Below are positions 1-10,006 of a stretch of DNA of 64,000 nt, piece after piece. The DNA is taken from NCBI RefSeq assembly GCF_026151205.1, contig NC_087078.1:1939675-2003674 (forward strand), written 5' to 3'. Position numbers and translations under genes: made by a program. The notes beneath the pieces are model-generated. The model saw nothing but the letters and a program-made list of their open reading frames with translations, made no database searches and was not told where the DNA came from. Every line of letters starts with the position of its first letter. Position 1 is the stretch's first letter. Origin of the DNA: Bolinopsis microptera. Lineage: Eukaryota; Ctenophora; Tentaculata; Lobata; Bolinopsidae.

Positions 1-298
1 GAATCCCAGCCCCCCACTCTTTCTTGAAAACACTTTCCAACTACAAAACTTAATAAAAAAACTAGCTCTGATACTATTTCTAGGTTCTGAGACGACTAAA
101 TGATGCTTGCTACTTACTTGTTACTGGGCGGCGCTCAGCCTGTCATTCCGTGTAATCTCTATTCGGTTGTTTATCATTATGAACATGATAGCCTAAGGTC
201 CCCAGGTACGTAAGTTCTAACAATACCAAATAAATGATAATGAAAACTCGCGCAGTAAGCCCACGTACGTGTGGCATCTTAAGCTTATAACTTTTTTC
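1..298. other. Intergenic flank of the LTR element
   Basis: I see no gene here. Positions 123-150 hold a GC-rich 28-bp word that recurs exactly at 24548-24575. Otherwise the stretch is unremarkable AT-rich DNA that ends in the 5-bp target duplication of the LTR element. Confidence 0.6.
123..150. repeat. 28-bp GC-rich dispersed repeat, copy 1
   Basis: This word starts ACTGGGCGGCGCTCAG and ends CATTCCG. It is identical to 24548-24575, while the flanks of the two copies are unrelated. A related core, matching about 16 of 18 bases, occurs on the minus strand inside the helicase gene near 48838-48855. It may be the end of a small mobile element. Confidence 0.6.
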
Positions 299-303
299 GT
301 TAG

Positions 304-1599
304 TGTTATAGATGGTTTTCGCTGGGTTGAGGCGAACATGGTGGATTTCATTTAGTTCTTTATTCGCCAGTTGTAGTGTAATGGTATGGATGATATTCCC
401 TGAGTCGAGGCGATTTAAGGACCTTCATTTATTTTCCTTATTTACCATAACTAAGTTCAACTTTTATCTTGGGTACGTTGGCCTGGTGAACTCTGCTGTA
501 ATATTACGATATTAACATTACATGTCATGCCATACGGATTCATCCATAGTTGTCAGGTTACCCTCAAGATAGTCAATATGTCATCTAGGCCTTTATCTCT
601 TGCCTGTCAAGCTCTTTAAAATGCAACACGGCGTGACAAGTGAACTTAATCCACTCATCACTTCACACCCAGTTATTGTTATCACCTCAAAGATGTATAT
701 AGCTTCTTGGTGACAATAGCACCCTACAAATTCATCCTGTGCCCCACTTAGGAAGACCTATAAGTCTCCCATGATATGATAGCTGGTAGCAGCTGTTATT
801 TAGGTAAAGGATTATTTTCCCAAACCGTACAGTATACTTTTATTCACACCTGAAGCGGGTCTTCCACCTCATGTGACATCGACTGTGACAGCCCTGGTAC
901 AGGCGAAGCCTCTTCGATGCGGAGAGATGCAAGATATTAACATTCTCAAATCATCACGTACCTTGTATACCCGCTCCAGTTACATTATCACAAAATCACT
1001 GTCACATGAGCACTCAAACACGTGTGTCACATGATCACTCACGCAACTATATAAAGCGACTGAACTTCCAGAACAGCAGAGTTTTTAGCGGGAGAGTTCA
1101 GCACCACAATCCCGATGTGTATTGCCAGCTCTCATATGAGTGACTGTCTTAAACCTTAGTAGATAAATTAGTTAAGTTAGGAAAGTAAGTTATAAGTTAG
1201 GAAGTTCATTATAAGTTAGTTATTAGTTAGGAAGGATATTGATATATGCTATCCATTGTAGTCCACTCTCTCTGTAACTAAGGGTGTCTACCGTATTTAT
1301 TCTATGGGTTACTTTAACCAACAATTTTAGTGTCTTTATTTTGTAACCCTTAGCATTAGGAATGGCCGTTTGGCTCATGGTTTAGAATCAAGTATAAGTA
1401 ATTAAATAATGTCACAAATACTAATCTCAAGGTTACAGTCCTAAGTAAATCTTAATCACTAAAGTATCTAGACGTGAGCATTAATAATCGCACTACGTAT
1501 GAGCATCGTATCAATTATCCTAGTACGGCTCCCTCCCTAGCGTATTGATGAGGTTAGCTCGAACCCGGAGTCATTTTAATACCACTGCAGTCTTTAACA
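304..1599 (+). repeat. 5' LTR
   Basis: This is a 1,296-bp LTR with TG...CA ends, identical to 5848-7143 as far as I compared. It contains a TATA box at 1048-1056 and, downstream, an AT-rich patch (about 1175-1240) of repeated GTTAGGAA/AAGTTATAAG words. Its 67-codon reading frame is repeated in the other LTR and is not a gene. Confidence 0.9.
1048..1056 (+). promoter_or_regulatory. TATA box of the 5' LTR promoter
   Basis: TATATAAAG lies about 550 bp before the LTR end, where a U3 promoter would be expected; transcription would start near 1075-1085. Just upstream (about 1000-1035) the words CACATGA and CACGTGTGTCACATGATCAC form repeated E-box-like sites. The 3' LTR has the same box at 6592-6600. 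Confidence 0.6.
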
Positions 1600-1601
1600 T
1601 A

Positions 1602-1619
1602 TGGAGCCCAATACAGCCT
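1602..1619 (+). promoter_or_regulatory. Putative primer-binding site
   Basis: The interior begins TA followed by TGGAGCCCAATACAGCC. A TGG two bases after the LTR is where the CCA end of a priming tRNA would pair. I cannot name the tRNA, so this rests on position and the TGG start only. Confidence 0.4.
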
Positions 1620-3218
1620 CTTTCTCGTGAAGGGGGAGAGTCGCTTGATACTTTGCTTGTCGAGGCGATAAGAAAAGCCGCTCATTTTTTCGTATTATTT
1701 TTAGAATTAGTACCGTAGTTGATTTTCACGCGTTTCTTGCTTGTAGTTATACCTAAAGTCGTTACAAGAGATTGTTAATAGAAGCCAATTCGCTGAATTG
1801 GGTTATTTTAGATGGACCAGAAGTGTCGATTCTTATTGTTATAGTTATAGTTAATTGACATATTTCATATCGGTAAATTTCCTATTCCAAATTAATGTGG
1901 AGTCGTTTAAGTTTAACAAGAGACATATAAAGACAGTCAGGTATATATTTCAACAATCAGGCACATACTCTATTTTGACAGTCAGGCCTATATTTTGATA
2001 GTCAGAACTATATTCATGGAATTCGTTTCTAGTTCCAAACTCAGGATTGTCGAATGTCGCGACACACGTACGCTCTTTATTCGTTTCGACAATACTAATA
2101 GTTAAGTTATAATAGTTAAAGTAAACGTTCGTGGTTATCACTCGTATTTTTTACATCAACTGTCTTTTTCTTTAAAAAGGCATAAGATGTATAGAAGTGC
2201 AGAAGGAATTGAGAATGGGTATAGTAGGTAGCTAAGTTTTTCGTACGGTGTCACAAAGCAAAACATGCATAACCCTCCGCATACGTTATTTTAATGCATA
2301 TTCTCTGCGCGCAGAGCAGTTATGGTGTAGTCGCCATGGTTACCCTCCGCATACGTTTGCACGATTTGACGATTGATCGAATTACACTTATTGCGCGCGG
2401 CGCCAATTGATTTAGATAACACGCGATTTCCCGGATTTTATACATTACATGTGACATGTGTTAAGTAGCTCACGCTTTTCTTTATTTGATCATTGATCAT
2501 GATGCGGTACAACATACTAATTTCTCGTTTTGTTGTGAGTGCTTGATTTGTTATACGAAATGGACCATAAATGTTATTATGAGTTGCATTAGTATTACCT
2601 ACTACGGATTTCACGACTTTTAACTGCATATCACCACACAGGCGCATGCGCTACGGTGTCCGGTCATTTAACTTTTTAAATTTGACTAATTGACAATGGC
2701 AACCCCTCCATTTTGTGTTCCGTAGCGCCCCAAGAATGGTGAATAAAGAACCATTATTTAATATTTTGACCAACATGAAACTATCGTTAATTTGAATTTT
2801 GAATTTTAAAAGGCATGACAATCACTACGGTTGATGGAAATCTAGCGTCCGCTAACCGGCGCAATTCTTGTTGTTTGTTAAAACGTAAAGTTTGTGATCG
2901 TTTACTTATGAGCATTACTAGTGTCAGACTGACCGAGGAGAGAGGTAGCTATACTATAACAAAATTCGAATTCTAACGTTTTATTTTATTCATTTTACAA
3001 TAGTTACAGATTAGTAACATTATTACGAATGAATACATTGCAGTTTAATATGGTTAAACTATTTAAGTTGCTACTACTATTTTACAACTTAATAATTAAA
3101 TTACAAGAGAGTACATGTGTATGTTAGTAGCGACACCGTTCGGCGAGTATAATGTTACCGATTAATGTGAGAGAAGTGTTGGCATAATGAAGATGCGTTT
3201 GTAATTGTAAAGTGTGAA

Positions 3219-3479
3219 GGATATATTGGATTTAAAAGCTCGGGATAGCTTTGAGTAACAATGAATTACTTGGCGGGAATTACGGTGAGGTTAGGATATG
3301 ATGGAGGATATATTGGATTTAAAAGCTCGGGATAGCTTTGAGTAACGATAGATTACTTGGCGGGAATTAAGGTGGGGTCGGGATATGATGGAGGAGATAT
3401 TGGATTTAAAAGCTCGGGATAGCTTTGAGTAACGATAGATTACTTGGCGGGAATTAAGGTGGGGTCGGGATATGATGGA
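3219..3479. repeat. 87-bp minisatellite, three copies, inside the LTR element
   Basis: Three tandem 87-bp units start at 3219, 3306 and 3393. Each contains TTTAAAAGCTCGGGATAGC and GATTACTTGGCGGGAATTA. Copies two and three are nearly identical and the first is more diverged. The array lies in the non-coding interior of the LTR element. Confidence 0.85.
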
Positions 3480-3681
3480 GGTATATATGGGACTGGGCTT
3501 CAGGTCCGTCAACAATGACACCTCTGCTGTACAGCTGACTAGTTCAGGCACCATTTAAGGGACCAGAGATTGATCACCTCTGAAATCTTAGTGGTGGTTA
3601 TGGTAGTAAAATCTTGAGTCGAGACAAGGTCAACGTTGAGACGCTGAAGTATATTTAGAGCTCTAAAGATCAGTTAACGAT

Positions 3682-3880
3682 GTGGGGATACAAGATGTGA
3701 TGATTTTACAAGAAATGGGGATTTTACAAGAAATGGGGATTTTACAAGAAGTGGGGATTTTACAAGATGTGATGATTTTACAAGCAATGGGGATTTTACA
3801 AGATGTGGGGATTTTACAAGATGAGATGATTTTAACGATGTGGGGATTTTAACGATGACATGATTTTAATGATGTGGGAT
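3682..3880. repeat. Degenerate 18-bp tandem repeat
   Basis: The array consists of words such as GGGGATTTTACAAGAAAT with variants (ACAAGATGTGATGATTTT, TTTTAACGATGTGGGG). It is purine-rich and decays toward its right end. Confidence 0.7.
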
Positions 3881-5847
3881 TTGAAAGATGAAGGTATTTT
3901 GATGAAGTGATGCTATGAAGTGAAAAGTGAGAAGTAACAAGGAACGGTGTCGCAGAAACATATTATCTAGCATATAACATTTGTTTAATGAAACGAAACG
4001 TTGCCCCTAAGCACCCGTAATCGTTAAGCCTATAAGGATTGAATTATAAAATAACTATTTAAGCTTTTTTTAAAAGTTCCAATGGACTAAGAACGTTACA
4101 GCCTTTAAAATGGACATAAGAATAATGGTCCATAATTACTTAGTGGCAGTTAACGGTGGATGTTGACGTATTGAACGCATGTTCCAGTCAATTTGTACTA
4201 TAGTGAACGCTATTAAATGTTAGTGAACGTCAGTGATTGTCAAAAACAAAAATTCATGAAAATAAAATGTTTGCAGATTTTTGATTGGTCGCCATGAGCC
4301 CATGATCACACACAGTTTTTATGCTACTGAACTCACTAGTAATTTATCCATAACGTTCAGAGTTACGTCAGATGAGTTTTAGTGAACGCAAATACAGAAA
4401 CCTTTTAGTGAACATTCCGTAAGTGCACTACAACTAAGCATAATTATAAAAACTTTAAGATTTACATATTTCATTAATTAAGGATTTTTAAAGAACTGCA
4501 CTCCATTTTAAGTGATCGAAAAATCGCCTCTTGACTAAAAGTAAACATATCAAGTTCTCTAGACGTAACTAATATCTGCTGTACAATTGACGAGTTGGAT
4601 TAATTACCTTAACAGGAAGTACTGATGTTTAAATCGTCTTCCCCAACGCTTCTTCTAGCTTCGATTCTGGGCATTTCGTCAAGGTATTTGGTATTGAAAT
4701 ATCACAGCTATTTTTGACCGAGATCCTCGTTATTTTTCTCCATCAAATTAAACACCGTAATATTTTTGCTTAGCTCCTCCCCTTATCTTTTATTTGGTAG
4801 CTGTTCAGTTAGCTACTACCTACTGCGTAGTTATCCTTGGCGTGTGTACTGGTACATAACTATACAGGTACAACTGAAGCTTTTAACTTTAAGCTACTAG
4901 CTAGCTTCTCGCTGAGATCGTCAGTAATCTAAGTCCTCTTTTGAGCATAATAAATTGTAAGTAACACACTAGGTTTAAATCTGAGATATCACTGCAAACA
5001 CAATAATATAGAGCTGTCGGACAGATATCCCTGTCGGACAGATGTCGTGTTACCTAGGTTTAGCAAGCACATCTTTATAGCCAATCTTTATCATGTCCTC
5101 CAGTTTCACATCCTCTACTGATACTGTTTTAAACTGTTTGAGCATTCCGCTGACAAAAGACTGTCCATTCTCTTCCACCGTTGAAAACTTGTATCGTTCC
5201 GAAGCACAGGTGTAAGATTCTGATTAGGTGGTTGTGTTTTTCCCCGTTTTGTTTCGAAACCTGTACGATTATAGTTGAACTTGATACATTCAAGTTCAAC
5301 GGTCGTACGTTTATTTTGATTCCTCTTAACGCATATAATTTAATGGGGAAAATTAACTTAGATCGCTTAATCAACCCTCCGCTTGTTGTTTAGATTTGTT
5401 GAGATGTTTAAAGATGTTGTTGCCTTCTCACTTGTAAAACAATGGTTATTAATTACATTAGTTAAGTAATTTTTCTCAAGTCTGTCGAGGCGACAGCAAC
5501 GCTGACACCTAAGTTCCTCAGAGTCAGACGATAAGATAAATTCGAACACTGACAATGCACTGATCAACGTAGTGCTGGAAAAACTTCCTGGACTGTGGAC
5601 AGCACCTTTCCCGATTTCCTTCTGGAGCTCCCGACACTAAATGGACGACGTTTTCCTAATCGCAGAAGAACTAAAAAGAAAAAGTTACCGTTTTATAGTT
5701 ATACTAGGCATTTGAGAAGAACTAAAAACTTTTCCAGAACAATGATCAGAAATATGGCATTTATATTAGACAGGGCCATGATTAAGTTTACACTTTAAAT
5801 TATGAGTAGTTTCTATATCGGGACGATATTTTAAATCAGACCGGTGA

Positions 5848-7143
5848 TGTTATAGATGGTTTTCGCTGGGTTGAGGCGAACATGGTGGATTTCATTTAGT
5901 TCTTTATTCGCCAGTTGTAGTGTAATGGTATGGATGATATTCCCTGAGTCGAGGCGATTTAAGGACCTTCATTTATTTTCCTTATTTACCATAACTAAGT
6001 TCAACTTTTATCTTGGGTACGTTGGCCTGGTGAACTCTGCTGTAATATTACGATATTAACATTACATGTCATGCCATACGGATTCATCCATAGTTGTCAG
6101 GTTACCCTCAAGATAGTCAATATGTCATCTAGGCCTTTATCTCTTGCCTGTCAAGCTCTTTAAAATGCAACACGGCGTGACAAGTGAACTTAATCCACTC
6201 ATCACTTCACACCCAGTTATTGTTATCACCTCAAAGATGTATATAGCTTCTTGGTGACAATAGCACCCTACAAATTCATCCTGTGCCCCACTTAGGAAGA
6301 CCTATAAGTCTCCCATGATATGATAGCTGGTAGCAGCTGTTATTTAGGTAAAGGATTATTTTCCCAAACCGTACAGTATACTTTTATTCACACCTGAAGC
6401 GGGTCTTCCACCTCATGTGACATCGACTGTGACAGCCCTGGTACAGGCGAAGCCTCTTCGATGCGGAGAGATGCAAGATATTAACATTCTCAAATCATCA
6501 CGTACCTTGTATACCCGCTCCAGTTACATTATCACAAAATCACTGTCACATGAGCACTCAAACACGTGTGTCACATGATCACTCACGCAACTATATAAAG
6601 CGACTGAACTTCCAGAACAGCAGAGTTTTTAGCGGGAGAGTTCAGCACCACAATCCCGATGTGTATTGCCAGCTCTCATATGAGTGACTGTCTTAAACCT
6701 TAGTAGATAAATTAGTTAAGTTAGGAAAGTAAGTTATAAGTTAGGAAGTTCATTATAAGTTAGTTATTAGTTAGGAAGGATATTGATATATGCTATCCAT
6801 TGTAGTCCACTCTCTCTGTAACTAAGGGTGTCTACCGTATTTATTCTATGGGTTACTTTAACCAACAATTTTAGTGTCTTTATTTTGTAACCCTTAGCAT
6901 TAGGAATGGCCGTTTGGCTCATGGTTTAGAATCAAGTATAAGTAATTAAATAATGTCACAAATACTAATCTCAAGGTTACAGTCCTAAGTAAATCTTAAT
7001 CACTAAAGTATCTAGACGTGAGCATTAATAATCGCACTACGTATGAGCATCGTATCAATTATCCTAGTACGGCTCCCTCCCTAGCGTATTGATGAGGTTA
7101 GCTCGAACCCGGAGTCATTTTAATACCACTGCAGTCTTTAACA
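5848..7143 (+). repeat. 3' LTR
   Basis: This is the second copy of the LTR, ending TTTAACA directly before the GTTAG target duplication at 7144-7148. Any transcript terminator should lie here, but I see no canonical AATAAA. Confidence 0.9.
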
Positions 7144-7148
7144 GTTAG

Positions 7149-8096
7149 TATTATTGTTAAGACATGTCAACTTGTTATGGTTCATAATTTACGATGTCAA
7201 TCCTTCGTAGCTCGGCGAAGCTCATGAGTGGTGCATCTTGCCGATCTACCGAAGTGGTTGCGAGAAACATTATTTAATGCGCGGCGCGGCCCAGTAGTGC
7301 ATCGCGCTACAACCGATCTACCGAAGTGGTTGCGAGAAACATTATTTGATGCGCGGCGCGACCCAGCTAATAGTACATCGCGTTACAAGTACAACTAGTA
7401 TCAGTATTATTATTATGTATAACAGGTCCGTGCCATCCTCATGAAAAGAAACTTATAAAACTACTCCAATTGTCCATCATTTTCAGTTTAATTGTTTTGT
7501 GGTCGGCAGAATGCCGCAATTGTCAATGTTAATTTGACACCAGAAATATAAATATAATATACAGATTTGTCGTCTTCAGGTCTACTCTATTTTAATAGGT
7601 ACCACTGTTTATTTCTGCTCTAATAGAGTAATAGAGACTGCAAGTTAGGCCAAAGTTTTGTTCGGTTATAACTTAATAATAACAGAACAATACCAATCAT
7701 CCATCATATCATCTGAGCAGTCTCTGGAAAGTTACAACAATTTAATTGTTCTCACAAACGTGCAGTGTCTCGATTATCAAGGCAATTTATTTTTGGTACT
7801 ATGCTTTGTATGTCGCTGTTTAAAAAAGCGAAAGCCCATACTCATATCATTTCCGAATGATTTGCCTACTTCTTAATTAATATTTATACGTAAAGAAAAT
7901 TTATTTATTCGAATCAATAAACTCCTTAGTAGTAGTTGTTATAATCTTGTCTGCCGTGAGATTTCTATGCTTTTTTCCCGTAAAACATTTTGAAGCTGCT
8001 CTATTCACTAAAGCTAATAATAATATAAGGCAAGTGTCCTGCAGCTAACGGCAACGCCATACTTACTACTTAGCGGCATATTATAGATAAGGAAGA
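7149..8096. other. Spacer with a 72-bp direct repeat (7241-7387)
   Basis: Two copies of a 72-bp GC-richer unit start at 7241 and 7313; both contain CCGATCTACCGAAGTGGTTG and a GCGCGGCGCG core. The rest (7388-8096) is AT-rich and shows no gene. It should include the 5' region of the exon that starts at 8097. Confidence 0.6.
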
Positions 8097-8449
8097 ATGT
8101 CAGATCTTAAAGCAAGGAGGGTTGCTATCACATTATTCGCAAGTGCAAAAGGTCGCAAGACATCTGTTCCAGAGTACTTTGTGAACAAAATTAGTTCTAA
8201 ACCAAAAGAACTATCAGATTTCATTCTACCTGACCTGAATGAGTCTCCAGTGGAGAACAACAGAGTGGCTATCACTGGAGCTCTTGTGGTAGATCAGGAA
8301 ACTCAAACTAAAGCACCCTATCCAGTGGTTAGAAGACCGGTACTTAAAAGAAGGCGTCATACAGTAATCCGTCGGCCTGGTCGGGCTAATCCTAATGCAA
8401 TTACTGCAAACGATTCAGCTACTGCAGCCTTAGCAAAATGGGCAAAATT
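8097..8449 (+). CDS. Probable first coding exon of an unidentified gene
   Basis: An ATG opens 117 codons that run into a strong splice donor, ATT|GTAAGT, at 8450. The stop TAA is created only by reading that donor, so this looks like a first coding exon ending in codon phase 2 rather than a complete 118-residue gene. The encoded segment is basic. It starts MSDLKARRVAITLF and holds an arginine-rich patch (VLKRRRHTVIRRPGR, residues about 83-97) followed by an alanine-rich, probably helical end (SATAALAKWAKL). Its codon use looks protein-like. I do not recognise the family and cannot find the next exon; it does not join in phase to the Kv exons downstream. The Kv gene lies about 4 kb away on the same strand. 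Confidence 0.5.
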
Positions 8450-8793
8450 GTAAGTCATAAAATAATTCACTATTCAGTAATGGGGTTCCAGTTATATACC
8501 ATTTTTATTTGAAGGGAGTGTTGGTCATGGTATTGGTAATACCGAGGGTTAGAGCGAATAATAGGTTTCAGTCTTATGATTTAAGTTTTAACCCTTCTAG
8601 AGCGAATTCTAGTTCTGGCCAGAATTGAATTTTAGGTTGCATCACAGCAACATTATAAATATTTCGTATCTGGACGCTAGCAAGCATTAATATCTAATAG
8701 CAAGCATTAATATCTAATACCAAAAAGTAAGTTATCGATGCTTTTATGGTTCCAAATAACGGAGTAGTTCGCTGTTTATTAGTCTCATGATTG
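8450..8793. other. Putative intron start with a 20-bp duplication
   Basis: After the donor, the word AGCAAGCATTAATATCTAAT occurs twice in tandem at about 8679-8719. A 13-bp word, TTTTATGGTTCCA, at 8742-8754 recurs at 9253-9265 across the palindromic element. I see no coding sequence. Confidence 0.5.
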
Positions 8794-9255
8794 AAATACT
8801 GATATCTGGATATTATCCGGTTGGAAGAGACAAGGACAAGTGAAACAAGGAAGTTAGGAGTAAGGGCAAATTTTCGGCGTCAACGCCATCTTCAGGCTAA
8901 AATTGTTATAAATGTTAGTATATAATAAATGCTTCTATACTAGTTAAAATGCTAAATTAAAATTACACACGACCCTGCTGTTCAGTAGATATTATGTACT
9001 TGGACAGAGTGTAAAACTTGTGTACATCACTATTTTCAATGTAATGTACAATACCATTTGATGTAACCTGTATTCAGTGTGTGTAATTTTAATTTAGCAT
9101 TTTAACTAATATAGAAGCATTTATTATATACTAACATTTATAACAATTTTAGCCTGAAGATGGCGTTGACGCCGAAAATTTGCCCTTACTCCTAACTTCC
9201 TTGTTTCACTTGTCCTTGTCTCTTCCAACCGGATAATATCCAGATATCAGTATTT
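8794..9255. mobile_element. Palindromic fold-back element (177-bp arms)
   Basis: The left arm (8794-8970) is the reverse complement of the right arm (9079-9255) with about one mismatch, leaving a 108-bp loop. The arms start AAATACTGATATCTGG. A 13-bp direct repeat, TTTTATGGTTCCA (8742-8754 and 9253-9265), nearly frames it and may be a target duplication or part of a larger unit. There is no open frame. It resembles a long-armed MITE or snap-back element; transcribed, it would form a long hairpin. Confidence 0.8.
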
Positions 9256-9343
9256 TATGGTTCCATCGAATACAAAATAAATTGAGTGTAAGTAAAACAG
9301 TGGTTACTTTTTCTTGTTGTTTAGTAATACCGCTTGGAGTTCC

Positions 9344-9507
9344 TGGCAGACAGCCAGGATATAGTTGATATTGGCAGACAGCCAGGATATGGTTGATATT
9401 GGCAGACAGCCAGGATATGGTTGATATTGGCAGACAGCCAGGATATGGTTGATATTGGCAGACAGCCAGGATATGGTTGATACTGGCAGACAGCCATAAT
9501 ATGGTTG
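9344..9507. repeat. 28-bp minisatellite, about 6 copies
   Basis: The unit contains GGCAGACAGCCAGGATATGG followed by TTGATATT. Copies start at 9344, 9372, 9400, 9428, 9456 and 9484; the last is degenerate. Reading frames through the array are repeat artefacts. Confidence 0.85.
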
Positions 9508-10006
9508 TTCCTAGTTGCATCGTTTTCTCCCACGTGAGGAACTTTCCATTCACCCCTTCGTTGACCAACGTAATTAGGAGCATGTCACTCAAGATAGATG
9601 ATACGACAATCTTTAGATTTTCTCTCCGTTGTGATCTTCAAAATTCCAAGACCTTTCCTACCTTATCGTCCAATTTACGTCCGTTCAAATAAAGTCTGTT
9701 AAGGTATCTTTCGTGACTACTTTACCAATAAGTTCTTGGAAGTAGAGGAATGTAGGGCTCCTTTGTACCAGTCCATCTTTTACTAGATGGATAGTAAGTT
9801 TTACCAACAAAACTTACTTGTAAGGTATAGATCATTAGCTACCACGACGTTGTTATACACCCAACATTGTATCTTACCGTTGAGCACACAACTCTCTGAA
9901 AGAGGGAGTTTGTCCTGAATCAACTGTATGGTGTGTCTGAGTCCCATCCCAACATATATCTAGAAATTCCAGGTCAAAAGCCTGATACATAACTTTCATC
10001 GGCTGT
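9508..10006. other. Intergenic or intronic spacer
   Basis: I see no gene, RNA or repeat of note between the minisatellite and the fold-back element. Confidence 0.5.

Larger units (their letters stand above)
304..7143 (+). mobile_element. Non-autonomous LTR retrotransposon (LARD-like), complete, recent insertion
   Basis: Two direct repeats of 1,296 bp (304-1599 and 5848-7143, constant offset 5,544) begin TGTTATAG and end TTTAACA, the usual TG...CA ends of an LTR. The flanks are a perfect 5-bp duplication, GTTAG, at 299-303 and 7144-7148. I compared the LTRs over long stretches and found no differences, so the insertion should be young. The 4.25-kb interior has no long open frame and nothing recognisable as gag, protease, reverse transcriptase or integrase, so the element must be mobilised in trans. 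Its size fits the large retrotransposon derivative (LARD) class. A plausible primer-binding site follows the 5' LTR; I see no good purine tract before the 3' LTR. The + orientation is inferred from the TATA box and primer site. Confidence 0.9.

Noticed and set aside
312-515. 67-residue ORF found twice (also 5856-6059)
   Set aside because: Both lie at the same place in the two identical LTRs; conservation reflects LTR identity and not protein selection.
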